Positions 35,513 to 44,448 of a stretch of 64,000 nucleotides of DNA are shown here, one piece after another. The notes under the pieces are model-generated. The model did not search any database. It was not told the DNA's origin and worked only from the letters and a program-made list of their open reading frames with translations. Positions within the stretch are counted from its first letter, which is position 1, and the number at the start of each line of letters is the position of its first letter. The translations under genes and the position numbers were made by a program. Source of the DNA: Rhodospirillaceae bacterium UBA6219 (GTDB taxonomy: Bacteria > Pseudomonadota > Alphaproteobacteria > Rhodospirillales > Magnetospirillaceae); contig DISD01000068.1 in NCBI GenBank assembly GCA_002435715.1, positions 26,539 to 90,538 on the forward strand, read 5' to 3'.

Positions 35513-36739
35513 ATGCGCCGTCGCCGTAACCGCAACCGCTCTGAAACTCCTTCGGGCTCTGGCGCCTTGGGCAAGCTGCTGCGGCTGCTGGTCTTGCTGG
35601 TGGTTTTGTTGCCCATCGCCGAATGGGGCGCAAGCGTCTTCATGGCGCGCCAGGCTCATAGCTCACGTCAGCCGGCCATATCCGACAAGGATTTGGCCAA
35701 GCTGTACGACAGCGCCCAGCCCGACCGCAACCGCCAGGCCCTGGTGGAAAGCCCGAATTGGGCCGACGGGGTTTACGCGCCGCTGGTGGAATACCGCATG
35801 CCCGCCCGCTCTGGCGAGCTGGTCAGCATCGATTCCCAAGGGCGGCGCGGCGGCATCATGGGGACATCCGGCCCCCGCGTCGTGGTCTTCGGCGGTGGCA
35901 CCACCTTTGGTCATGGTCTGGCCGATGGCGAAACCATTCCGGCGTCGCTGTCCGACAGCTTGCAAAAGGCCGGCATCGCCGCCCAGGTGGAAAACCGTGC
36001 CAGCCCCGGCTGGTATTCCACCCAGGACCGTGTCGCCTTCGCCGAGATGCTGGCCACCGGCGACAAGCCCGATGTGGCGGTGTTCGTCCACGGTCTGGAC
36101 GACTTCTTGCGCTGTGGTCAGCCGGAAGGCACGGCGTGGAGCACCCGGCTGGCGGAAACCGGCGCCCCCATCGGCTTGCAACAGGTGGTGCGGCAATCGT
36201 CGTTGGCCGGATTGTTGCGCAAGCTGGGCGGCAAGTCGCAAGTGGACCAGGATTTGGAAAACAGTCAGGCCTGCACCAGCGATTCCCAGGTCGATTCGTC
36301 TTTGGCGCGGTTGGACGCCAACCGTCGCCTGATCGCCGCCATGGCCGAACGTTTCGGCGTCAAGGTTTTGTTCGTCCAGCAACCGGTGCCCACCTTCCAT
36401 TACGACAACGCCAAGCGGGCGGTGCCGTTGGGCCCCGATCAGATGAGCCCCTATGTGGCCACCGCCAAGGGCTATGCCCGTCTGGCGGAAAAGCGCGGCA
36501 CCGGCAGCCTTTACGAACAAGACCTGCTGTGGCTGGCCGAACTGGAGCCGGCGGAAGGCAACGCTTATGTGGACGCGGTACATTACTCGCCGGTCTTCGC
36601 CAAGCTGATCGGTGAAAAACTGGCCGAACGGGTGGCGCAGATGCTGCCGGCCCCGGTTCCGGCCCAGCCCGAGCCGTCGCCCGAAACTCAACCCGCCGCC
36701 GCCCCGTCGGCGGCCCCCGCAGCGGCGCCGCACAAGTGA
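35513..36739 (+). CDS. Membrane-anchored SGNH/GDSL-hydrolase-like protein, nucleophile missing
   Basis: 408 residues from ATG 35513. The arginine-rich start (MRRRRNRNR) and a transmembrane helix at about 20-42 place the rest outside the inner membrane. Block I is FGGGTTFGHG where the family has G-S-T-T-F-G, so the catalytic Ser is replaced by Gly; the Asn of the later block reads as Asp in HGLDDFL, while the terminal DAVHYS keeps Asp-x-x-His. The tail (about 380-408) is Pro/Ala-rich. It is likely a binding protein rather than an active esterase. The stop overlaps the next gene by 4 bases. Confidence 0.75.
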   Translation: MRRRRNRNRSETPSGSGALGKLLRLLVLLVVLLPIAEWGASVFMARQAHSSRQPAISDKDLAKLYDSAQPDRNRQALVESPNWADGVYAPLVEYRMPARSGELVSIDSQGRRGGIMGTSGPRVVVFGGGTTFGHGLADGETIPASLSDSLQKAGIAAQVENRASPGWYSTQDRVAFAEMLATGDKPDVAVFVHGLDDFLRCGQPEGTAWSTRLAETGAPIGLQQVVRQSSLAGLLRKLGGKSQVDQDLENSQACTSDSQVDSSLARLDANRRLIAAMAERFGVKVLFVQQPVPTFHYDNAKRAVPLGPDQMSPYVATAKGYARLAEKRGTGSLYEQDLLWLAELEPAEGNAYVDAVHYSPVFAKLIGEKLAERVAQMLPAPVPAQPEPSPETQPAAAPSAAPAAAPHK

Positions 36740-37617
36740 TCAACCGTTCGCTGCTTTTGCTGTTGCTGCCACCGCTGTTCTGGGCCGGCAACGCCTTGTT
36801 GGCCCGTGCCACGGCCGGCGACTTGCCGCCGGTGGCCCTGGCTTTCTGGCGCTGGGTGCTGGCCGCCTGCCTGATCCTGCCCTTCACCGGCCGTGATTTG
36901 TGGTCCTGTCGCGGCATTTTGCTGCGCCATTGGAAGGCGGTGTTGGGCTTGGCGCTGACCAGCGTCGCCGCCTACAACACCCTGCTTTATCTGGCGGTGC
37001 AGACCACCACCGCCATCAACGCCACCCTGGTCGGCACGTCTTTGCCCATCATGGTGCTGCTGTTGGCCCGTGTGTGGTTGGGCGATCCCATTCGGCCGCT
37101 TCAGGCCCTGGGGATGGGGGTGTCGATCCTGGGGCTGTTGGCGGTGGTGACCCGTGGCGAGCCTTCGCGACTGGCGACCTTGACCCTGACCCCGGGTGAC
37201 GGCTTGATGTTGCTGGCCTCGTTCTCGTGGGCGGTCTATTCGGTGATGCTGCGGCGTTTTCCCATCCCGGTGCGCGGCTTCACCTTGCTGTCGGCGCTGA
37301 TCGTGCTGGGCTGGCTGATGGTGACGCCGTTCTATCTGTTCGAGCTGAGCTTGGGCTACGAAGTGCATGTGCGGCCCATGACCTTGGCGGTGATCGCCTA
37401 TACCGCCATCTGCGCGTCGCTGCTGGCCTATTATTTCTGGAACATGGGCGTGGCGGCGGTGGGCGCCCCCACCGCTGGCCTGTTCGCCAATCTGATCCCG
37501 TTGTTCACCGCCATTTTGGGTGTGGCCCTGCTGGGGGAAACCTTCGCCTGGTACCATGCAATGGGGGCGGTTCTGATCTTTGCCGGCATCGGATTGGCCA
37601 CCAAGCGGCAGAACTGA
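36736..37617 (+). CDS. DMT-superfamily (EamA) transporter
   Basis: 293 residues with about ten hydrophobic helices and two EamA repeats (FWAGNALLARATAGD in the first; APTAGLFANLIPLFTAILGVALLGE in the second). GTG start overlapping the upstream stop. An inner membrane exporter, substrate unknown. It is translationally coupled to the SGNH-like protein, although a functional link is not evident. Confidence 0.9.
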   Translation: MINRSLLLLLLPPLFWAGNALLARATAGDLPPVALAFWRWVLAACLILPFTGRDLWSCRGILLRHWKAVLGLALTSVAAYNTLLYLAVQTTTAINATLVGTSLPIMVLLLARVWLGDPIRPLQALGMGVSILGLLAVVTRGEPSRLATLTLTPGDGLMLLASFSWAVYSVMLRRFPIPVRGFTLLSALIVLGWLMVTPFYLFELSLGYEVHVRPMTLAVIAYTAICASLLAYYFWNMGVAAVGAPTAGLFANLIPLFTAILGVALLGETFAWYHAMGAVLIFAGIGLATKRQN

Positions 37618-37712
37618 TTACGCATCGCAGACTTGCGCATCAAGGCGTTGCGTCGCGGCGCAGGTGCAGCCAGAATGCGGGCGCCATCATGCAGAGTAGA
37701 GCGGGAGGATGC

Positions 37713-39473
37713 ATGGTTCCGCCGACGTCCGGCCAGACCCAGTCAGAACAGTGTTTCACTGGCGCCCCCAGTCTGTCCAAGACCGATTGGGCCGAAGCGC
37801 GCCAGGCATTGACGGGGCCCCAGCCGGGCAGCCTGAACATCGCCTTCGCCGCCCTTGACCGACAGGTGCAAGCCGGCCGCGGCGATCGTCCCGCCGTCCT
37901 CAGCCTGGGGCGCCGCTATGAAAAGCGTCGTCTCAGCTTTGCCCAACTGGCCGATCAGGCGGCGCGGCTGGCCCAGGTGTTGATCGATCGCGGCATCGTT
38001 CCCGGCGACAAGGTGGCGGTGCTGACTGGACGGCGCATCGAATTGTACGTGGCCGCCTTTGGCGCCTGGAAAGCCGGGGCGGTGTTCTGTCCGCTGTTTT
38101 CCGCCTTTGGCCCCGGGCCGTTGAAATCGCGCCTGGAACTGTCCAAGGCCAAGGTGCTGATCGCCACCGAGGATTTGTATCGTCGTAAGGTCGCGGCTTT
38201 GCGTCAGTCCTTGTCCGATCTGACCCATATTTTGCTGATCGGTGAAGACGGGGCCTCGGTCACCATGACCGGCGCCGAGGATTTCGACACCGTGGTGGCC
38301 GCCGCCCAGCCCGCCGCCACCATCGCCACCCAAGTGGACGACCCGGCCTTCCTGCATTTCACCAGCGGCACCACCGGCACCCCCAAGGGTGTTCTGCATT
38401 CCCATGGCGCGGTGGTGGCGCAAACCTTGACCGCGCGTCTGGTGTTCGGACTGCAGGAAGACGACGTGTTCTGGTGTACCGCCGATCCTGGTTGGATCAC
38501 CAACACCGCCTATGCGTTGATCGCGCCCCTGGCCAATGGCTGTCAGGTGGTGGTGGACGAAGCCGAATTCGACCCGCGCCGCTGGTATGGCATCTTGAAG
38601 GATGAAAAGGTCAGCGTCTGGTACACCACGCCTACCAATATCCGCATGATGATGCGCTATGGCGCCGCCTTGGCCCGCGTCTACAAGGAAAATTCCCTGC
38701 GCGTCGCCGCCAGTGTCGGTGAGCCCTTGAACCCGGAAGCGGTGGCTTGGGGTGAAAAGGCGCTGGGCGTGCCGTTCCTCGATACCTGGTGGCAGACCGA
38801 AACCGGTGCCATCGCCATCGCCAATTGTCCCGGCCGCGCCAAGGCCGGCAGCATGGGCATGACCCTGCCCGGCGTCGAGGCGGCGGTGGTGTCGCGCGAT
38901 CTGTCGCGGATCAATCCGGTGGACCAGCCCGACGAAGTGGGTGAACTGGCGCTGCGCGCCGATTTGCCGTCCATGTTCACCGCCTATATGGGCGAGGGCG
39001 CCCATTACGATTCCTCCTTCGTCGATGGTTGGTACCTGACCGGCGATCTGGTGCGGCGCGACGCCGACGGCTGTTACTGGTTCGTCGGCCGCGCTGACGA
39101 CATGATCAAATCGGCGTCGCACACCATCGGCCCGTTCGAGGTGGAATGCGGCCTGATGGACCACCCGGCGGTGGCCGAAATCGGCGTCGTCGGCAAGCCC
39201 GATCTGTTGCTGCGCGAAGTGCCGGTGGCCTTCATCTCGCTGAACCCCGGTTTCGAACCGGGCGAGGCGTTGCGGGTGGAACTCTTGACCTTCGCCCGCC
39301 AATGCCTGGGTGGCGCCCTGGCACCGCGCGAAATCCACTTCGTCGAATCCATGCCCAAGACCACCACCGGCAAGATTCTGCGCCGCGCCCTGAAAGCCAA
39401 GGCGGTGGCCGAGCCGGAAGACGACGAACTGATCCTCGCCCCGGTCCCCGACGGCCGCTTCGACGACGAATAG
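37713..39473 (+). CDS. Acetyl-CoA synthetase-like AMP-forming enzyme
   Basis: 586 residues from ATG 37713 (GGGAGG 4 bases upstream). The AMP-binding signature HFTSGTTGTPKGVLHSHG is at about 210-227, the adenylate motif DTWWQTETG follows, and the C-terminal domain has YLTGDLVRRDADGCYWFVGR and the catalytic Lys region PKTTTGKILRR. It resembles the AcsA-type short acetyl-CoA synthetases; other short acyl groups are possible. It converts acetate and CoA to acetyl-CoA with ATP. Confidence 0.9.
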   Translation: MVPPTSGQTQSEQCFTGAPSLSKTDWAEARQALTGPQPGSLNIAFAALDRQVQAGRGDRPAVLSLGRRYEKRRLSFAQLADQAARLAQVLIDRGIVPGDKVAVLTGRRIELYVAAFGAWKAGAVFCPLFSAFGPGPLKSRLELSKAKVLIATEDLYRRKVAALRQSLSDLTHILLIGEDGASVTMTGAEDFDTVVAAAQPAATIATQVDDPAFLHFTSGTTGTPKGVLHSHGAVVAQTLTARLVFGLQEDDVFWCTADPGWITNTAYALIAPLANGCQVVVDEAEFDPRRWYGILKDEKVSVWYTTPTNIRMMMRYGAALARVYKENSLRVAASVGEPLNPEAVAWGEKALGVPFLDTWWQTETGAIAIANCPGRAKAGSMGMTLPGVEAAVVSRDLSRINPVDQPDEVGELALRADLPSMFTAYMGEGAHYDSSFVDGWYLTGDLVRRDADGCYWFVGRADDMIKSASHTIGPFEVECGLMDHPAVAEIGVVGKPDLLLREVPVAFISLNPGFEPGEALRVELLTFARQCLGGALAPREIHFVESMPKTTTGKILRRALKAKAVAEPEDDELILAPVPDGRFDDE

Positions 39474-39544
39474 GGACGGTTTCCGCCTTACCTTGGATTG
39501 TGTTTGTGGCTAGACTTGTCCCCGCTTAACGGGCGGGGGCAAGG

Positions 39545-39805
39545 ATGGCGGGTGAGGCAAAAAGCAACGCGACGGACAGCTTGTCCGCCGACATCAAGGC
39601 GTTGCAGGACCGGGTCGAGAAACTCACCGACAAACTGAACGACACCCAGCGCGAGGTGGTTCAACTGCGTGCCGAATTGGGCGGGCAGGACAAACGTCTG
39701 TCGGACACGGTGGGCCGTATCGGCGACGTCAATATCTGGCTGACCATCTTCGGCCTATGGCAAGTCAGCCGTCTTTCACCCGAACTCATCCCGGATGAGA
39801 CATGA
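39545..39805 (+). CDS. Small coiled-coil protein of unknown function
   Basis: 86 residues. A heptad-like stretch (about 12-60, IKALQDRVEKLTDKLNDTQ) predicts a coiled coil, followed by a short hydrophobic IWLTIFGLWQV. GGGGGCAAGG precedes the ATG. No family is recognised. It sits between the acyl-CoA synthetase and a large inverted repeat. Confidence 0.6.
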   Translation: MAGEAKSNATDSLSADIKALQDRVEKLTDKLNDTQREVVQLRAELGGQDKRLSDTVGRIGDVNIWLTIFGLWQVSRLSPELIPDET

Positions 39806-39863
39806 TTTGCCGGCGTTACTGAGGGGCGAGTGTTCTTGTATCGACTGACGGTTTTTTCCAAGT

Positions 39864-39946
39864 AACGCGGATGGGCGCGGATGGATCAGATAGACAGGGA
39901 TGCAAAAAATCCGTGTTCATCCCGTTTGTCCGTGCCCATCCGTGTT
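39864..39946. repeat. Large imperfect inverted repeat in the 39.8-40.07 kb gap
   Basis: An 18-base left arm (from 39864) is complementary at 16 positions to the segment ending at 39946; inner parts around 39890 and 39919 also pair. The gap of 261 bases holds no convincing gene. The unit, built on repeated CGGATG/CATCCG words, looks like an interspersed palindromic element. Confidence 0.55.
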
Positions 39947-40066
39947 GCTTTGGCCCAGTTTCACCGGGATGCAGCAATCCGCGAAATCCTAAACCGGGCA
40001 GAAACGGGTCTCGCCCGGCAATGACGGTTCGGTTCGGGCGTTATCCCTGTCAGATGAATGCCGCCC

Positions 40067-42181
40067 CTAAACCCCGTCCCGCACCAGTTCGGCGAAGGTG
40101 TCGGGCGGCACGGCGGGGCTGTAGAGGAAGCCCTGCATCAAGGTGACGCCCTTGGTCAGCAGGAAACTGGCCTGGGCTTGGGTTTCCACACCTTCGGCGA
40201 TGACTTCGAAGCCCAGATTGGTGGCAATGGTGGCGATGGACGACACGATGGCGCCGTCCTTGGCATTGCCGGGCAATTCCTTGATGAAGGCGCGGTCGAT
40301 CTTCAAGACGTTGACCGGGAACAGCTTCAGGTAAGCCAGGCTGGAATAGCCGGTGCCGAAATCGTCGATGGCCAGGCGCACGCCCATCTGGCCCAACTCA
40401 CCCAGGATGGCGATGGCCCGGTCGACCTCGGTGGCCATCATGGTTTCGGTGATTTCCAGTTCCAGGACCGAGGGCGGCAGGTTGAACTGCTTCAAGGCCC
40501 GTTCGACCTTGTGCTTCAGGTTGGCGTCCTGGAACTGGGCCGGGCTGAGGTTCACCGAGACACAGCCGAAATCCAGACCCAAATCCAGCCACAGACGCAT
40601 CTGCCGGCAGGCTTCGTTCAACGCCCAATCGCCGATGGCGCCAATCAGTCCGGCGCGTTCGGCCACTGGGATGAAGAAAGCCGGGCTGACATTGCCGCGG
40701 GTCGGATGGCTCCAACGGATCAGGGCTTCCGAGGCCACCACCCGGCGCGAGATGCCGTCGACCTTGGGCTGGTAATGCAGGCGGAAATCGCCATTGGCCA
40801 GGGCATGGCGCAGGTCGTTTTCCAGATTGACCCGCTCGGCCGCTTGGCGGTCCATGTCGTTGTCGTAGAACCGATAGGAATTGCCGCTGGCCTTGGCGTG
40901 ATACATGGCGGCGTCGGCATGCGACAACAAGGTTTCGGCGCAATCGGCGTGGTCCGGATAAAGCGCCACGCCGATGGACGTCGAGGCGTACAATTCCTGT
41001 TCCGGCAGGGTGAAGGGTTCGGAAAAGGCGTACAGCACCTTTTCCACGCAGGCCATGGCGCCCTGGACGTCATTGATGGCGGGAAGCGCCACGACGAATT
41101 CGTCGCCGCCCAGGCGCCCGATGATGTCCGAGGCGCGGACACAGCCCTTCAGGCGGCGCGCCACCTGCTTCAACAATTCGTCGCCGGCGGCGTGGCCGAA
41201 GCTGTCGTTGACGTCCTTGAAACGGTTGACGTCGAGGAACAGCAAGGCCAGACGGTTGCCTTCGTGTTCGGCGCGGATGATGGCGTCGGACAGCGCCTCC
41301 ATCACCGTATGGCGGTTGGCCAGCCTGGTCAGCGCGTCGTGGCGGGCATGGAAGCGGATGCGCTGTTCGTCCATCTTGCGGCGCGTCACGTCGGACGCCA
41401 CCATGACGAAACTGCTGACCTCGCCATTTTCGCCCTGCACCCCGGTCAAGGCCACCGAGGCCGGGAAGACGTCGCCATTGGAGCGCCGGCCCCACAATTC
41501 GCCGTGCCAGGTATCGCCGCCCCGGGCATGGGCCCAAGCGTCGGCCACCAGGGTGGGGTCGTTGATTTCGTCGGCGATGAAGCGCGACGGCGCCCCCACC
41601 ACCTGGTCCACCGAGAACCCGGTCATGCGCGAGAAGGCCGGGTTGATGGCGGTCACCACATTGTCGGCATCGGTGACGATGATCGCCTCGCCGACATTTT
41701 CATAGACGGTGGCGGCCAGACGCAGCCGTTCTTCGGCGCGTTTGCGTTCGGTGATGTCCTGGACGGTGCCTTCATAGCAGATGACGCTGCCGTCGTCGTC
41801 GCGCACCACCCGGGCGTTTTCGGCGATCCAGATGATTTCGCCCGATTTGCGGTAAACCTGGGCTTCGAAATTGCGGACCACCTGATCTTGGTCCAGCAGA
41901 TGCTTGAAGCGGTCGCGGTCGTCGGGATGGACGTACAGCCCGTGGGCGATGTCGGTCAAACCGGCGATCAACGCCTTGGGGGTGTCATAGCCGTAAATGC
42001 GGGCCAACGCTTGATTGGCATTGAGATAACGGCCAGACGGCGTGGTCCGGTAAATGCCTTCAACGGCATTTTCGAACAAAGAACGGTATTGGTTGGAAAG
42101 GACTTTGGCCTTTTCCTTCCGTTCCGACCGATCAACCATCGCGTCGCCACCGTCCAATCGAAAACTCTCCAAGCTGCACAT
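40067..42181 (-). CDS. PAS-PAS-GGDEF-EAL cyclic-di-GMP protein
   Basis: Up to 704 residues. Two PAS domains (about 25-150 and 150-270) precede a GGDEF domain with an intact RLGGDEF active site and an EAL domain with ASEALIRW, ELEITETMM and DDFGTGYSS. Both catalytic motifs look complete, so it could make and degrade c-di-GMP, with one activity probably dominant. No membrane segment. The start is uncertain: ATG 42181 lacks a ribosome site; TTG 42157 (GGAGAG upstream) and ATG 42139 are alternatives. Confidence 0.93.
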   Translation of the reverse strand: MCSLESFRLDGGDAMVDRSERKEKAKVLSNQYRSLFENAVEGIYRTTPSGRYLNANQALARIYGYDTPKALIAGLTDIAHGLYVHPDDRDRFKHLLDQDQVVRNFEAQVYRKSGEIIWIAENARVVRDDDGSVICYEGTVQDITERKRAEERLRLAATVYENVGEAIIVTDADNVVTAINPAFSRMTGFSVDQVVGAPSRFIADEINDPTLVADAWAHARGGDTWHGELWGRRSNGDVFPASVALTGVQGENGEVSSFVMVASDVTRRKMDEQRIRFHARHDALTRLANRHTVMEALSDAIIRAEHEGNRLALLFLDVNRFKDVNDSFGHAAGDELLKQVARRLKGCVRASDIIGRLGGDEFVVALPAINDVQGAMACVEKVLYAFSEPFTLPEQELYASTSIGVALYPDHADCAETLLSHADAAMYHAKASGNSYRFYDNDMDRQAAERVNLENDLRHALANGDFRLHYQPKVDGISRRVVASEALIRWSHPTRGNVSPAFFIPVAERAGLIGAIGDWALNEACRQMRLWLDLGLDFGCVSVNLSPAQFQDANLKHKVERALKQFNLPPSVLELEITETMMATEVDRAIAILGELGQMGVRLAIDDFGTGYSSLAYLKLFPVNVLKIDRAFIKELPGNAKDGAIVSSIATIATNLGFEVIAEGVETQAQASFLLTKGVTLMQGFLYSPAVPPDTFAELVRDGV

Positions 42182-42270
42182 TTTGTGTGCGTACTCATCA
42201 GTGCCATTTCCGAAGGCAACTTGGCAAGGCGAAGCTTACTAGTTCTTAAGCATAGCTTGATTGCAAAAGA

Positions 42271-42292
42271 GGAAAGGACTTTCGCCCTTTCC
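42271..42292 (-). terminator. Terminator of the fbpBCA operon
   Basis: GGAAAGG and CCTTTCC pair across an 8-base loop shortly after the fbpA stop; on the minus strand a T-rich TCTTTT follows. Confidence 0.65.
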
Positions 42293-42305
42293 CCCACCAG
42301 TCGCG

Positions 42306-43331
42306 TCAGCGCCAGCCGACGCGATCGAAAATCAACACGGCACGGGCGGCGTTTTCACCCAGGACAGCCACATTGATGGTTTCCGCCTTGAACGGTCCCC
42401 AGGCTTCCACAATCGGCGACAGCTTGGCGCCGGGGACCACCGGGAACTCGCTGTTGGCTTCGGCGAACAATTTCTGGGCGTGCGGACCGGCCAAGAATTC
42501 CAGCAGCTTGACCGCCTCGGTCTTGTTGCGCGCGGCGATGGTCATGCCGGCGCCGGATACGTTCATGTGGGCGCCGCGCCCGTCTTGGTTGGGGAAGAAC
42601 AGGCCCACCTTGGCGACGGCGTCGCGGTCGCTTTGCTTGGCCGAGGTTTGCAGGCCGCCGTAATAATAGGTGTTGGCGATGGCGATGTCGCACTGACCGG
42701 CGGCCACCGCCAGGATCTGGTCGGTGTCGCCGCCCTGGGGCTTGCGCGCCATGTTGGCGACGACGCCCTTGGCCCAGGCTTCGGCCTTTTGTTCGCCGTC
42801 ATGGGCGATCAGGCTGCCCATCAGCGACTGGTTATAGGTGGACGACGAAGACCGCACGCAGATGCGGCCCTTCCACTTGGAATCCGCCAGATCCTCCATG
42901 GTGGACAATTCCGACGGCTTGACCCGGTCCTTGGCATAGAAGATGACGCGGGCACGGGCCGACAGGCCGAACCAATAGCCCTGGGGGTCGTGGTACTTGG
43001 CCGGAATGTTCTTGGTCAGCACCGGACTGTCCACCGGGGCCAGGATGCCGGCGGTACGGGCGGCATGCAGGTGGACCACGTCGGTGGTGATGAACAGGTC
43101 CGCCGGGCTGTCCTTGCCTTCGCTTTTCAACCGTTCCAGCAATTGGGTGGCGTCGGCCGACAGCAGGTTGACGGTGATTCCGGTTTCTGCGGTAAAGGCG
43201 TCCAGCACCGGTTTCAGCAGATGGTCCTTGCGGGCGGAATAGACGTTGACCTCGGCCGCCGAGGCCGCCGAGGCCGCCGTGGCGGCCATGCAGGCGACGG
43301 CGGTCAGGGTGAAACGATTGAACCAGCGCAT
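42306..43331 (-). CDS. fbpA: Ferric iron ABC transporter, periplasmic binding protein
   Basis: 341 residues with a cleavable signal peptide ending ASAASAA (about residue 26), followed by VNVYSARKDHLLKPVLDAF and the tyrosine cluster NTYYYGG that binds Fe3+ in FbpA/FutA proteins. It captures ferric iron in the periplasm for FbpBC. It is the last gene of the minus-strand operon, 73 bases after fbpC, and is followed by a terminator. Confidence 0.95.
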   Translation of the reverse strand: MRWFNRFTLTAVACMAATAASAASAAEVNVYSARKDHLLKPVLDAFTAETGITVNLLSADATQLLERLKSEGKDSPADLFITTDVVHLHAARTAGILAPVDSPVLTKNIPAKYHDPQGYWFGLSARARVIFYAKDRVKPSELSTMEDLADSKWKGRICVRSSSSTYNQSLMGSLIAHDGEQKAEAWAKGVVANMARKPQGGDTDQILAVAAGQCDIAIANTYYYGGLQTSAKQSDRDAVAKVGLFFPNQDGRGAHMNVSGAGMTIAARNKTEAVKLLEFLAGPHAQKLFAEANSEFPVVPGAKLSPIVEAWGPFKAETINVAVLGENAARAVLIFDRVGWR

Positions 43332-43404
43332 AGAGACTTCTCCATGAGTATGCGAGTTAATTGCAAGTAGGGAGTCTGGCCAGGGTTACAAGGGTTTGAC
43401 GCGT

Positions 43405-44448
43405 TTATGCCCTGGGATAGACGAAGACCTGGGTGGGATCGACGGCCAGTCGGATGATCTCGCCTTCCGCCGGCAGCGACCGGCAGGCCAGACGGGCGCG
43501 GATTTCCAGATTTCCCCCATTGGGGTCGGCGACCAGCAGATGCAGCAGGCTGACCGGTCCCAAGGGACGGGCGGTCAGCACGCGGGCGACGATGGCGCCG
43601 TCACTTTCCATCCGCACGGCTTCGGGGCGGGCCAGAACGTCGCATTCGCCGTCATGGGAACAGGCGAAATCGCCCAACGGGCTGCGGATCATGCCGCCCT
43701 GGGGACGGGCGTGCCATTGGTTGACCTCGCCGAAAAAGGCGGCGACGAAGGGATCGGCGGGGGAATTGTACAGGACTTCCGGGCGGTCGAACTGCATCAC
43801 CTGGCCTTGACGCATCACCGCTACCCGGTCGGCCATGAACATAGCTTCTTCCGGGTCGTGGGTGACCATCAGGGTCGCCACCTTGTTGCGCTTCAACACC
43901 TGCAGGGTCTCGTCGCGCACCAAATCGCGCAGGCGCTTGTCCAGGCCGGAGAACGGTTCGTCCAACAGCATCAGGGCCGGGCTGGGGGCCAGGGCGCGGG
44001 CCAGGGCGACGCGCTGTTGCTGGCCGCCCGACAATTGATGGGGCCAGGATCCGGCGTAATCGGCCATGCCCACCTGTTCCAGCATTTCCATGGCCCGGGC
44101 ATGGCGGTCGGCCGGGCGCAGGGAATCGATGCCGAATTCCACGTTGCCCAAGACCCGCAGATGGGGGAACAGGGCGTAATCCTGGAACAGAAAGCCCACA
44201 TGGCGGCGCTCGGGGGGCAGATGGATGCCGTTACCCGAGACCACGGCGCCGTTCAGGCTGACGGTTCCGGCATCGGGGGCTTCCAGCCCGGCGGCGATGC
44301 GCAGGGTGGTGGTCTTGCCGCAACCCGACGGCCCCAGCAGGCAGACCAGCTCGCCGGGGGCGATGTTCAACGACACGTCGTCGACCACCCGCATTTTGCC
44401 GAAATGGTGGCTGATGCCCTGCATGGACAGACCGGTTTGGGGGCTCAT
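43405..44448 (-). CDS. fbpC: Ferric iron ABC transporter ATPase
   Basis: 347 residues from ATG 44448 (GGAGAAAG upstream). Walker A GPSGCGKTTT (about 40-49), signature LSGGQQQR, Walker B LMLLDEPF and a switch histidine region VTHDPEEA. The C-terminal ~100 residues are a TOBE-like regulatory part. Its start overlaps the permease stop by 4 bases. It powers FbpAB-mediated iron uptake. Confidence 0.95.
   Translation of the reverse strand: MSPQTGLSMQGISHHFGKMRVVDDVSLNIAPGELVCLLGPSGCGKTTTLRIAAGLEAPDAGTVSLNGAVVSGNGIHLPPERRHVGFLFQDYALFPHLRVLGNVEFGIDSLRPADRHARAMEMLEQVGMADYAGSWPHQLSGGQQQRVALARALAPSPALMLLDEPFSGLDKRLRDLVRDETLQVLKRNKVATLMVTHDPEEAMFMADRVAVMRQGQVMQFDRPEVLYNSPADPFVAAFFGEVNQWHARPQGGMIRSPLGDFACSHDGECDVLARPEAVRMESDGAIVARVLTARPLGPVSLLHLLVADPNGGNLEIRARLACRSLPAEGEIIRLAVDPTQVFVYPRA

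Noticed and set aside
37227..37712. N-terminal extension of the acyl-CoA synthetase
   Set aside because: It lies inside the EamA gene in another frame; GGGAGG and the ATG at 37713 give a normal-length enzyme.
40058..42376. A 772-codon plus-strand frame over the GGDEF-EAL gene
   Set aside because: Antisense to intact GGDEF and EAL motifs; its composition is Asp/Gly/His-rich shadow.
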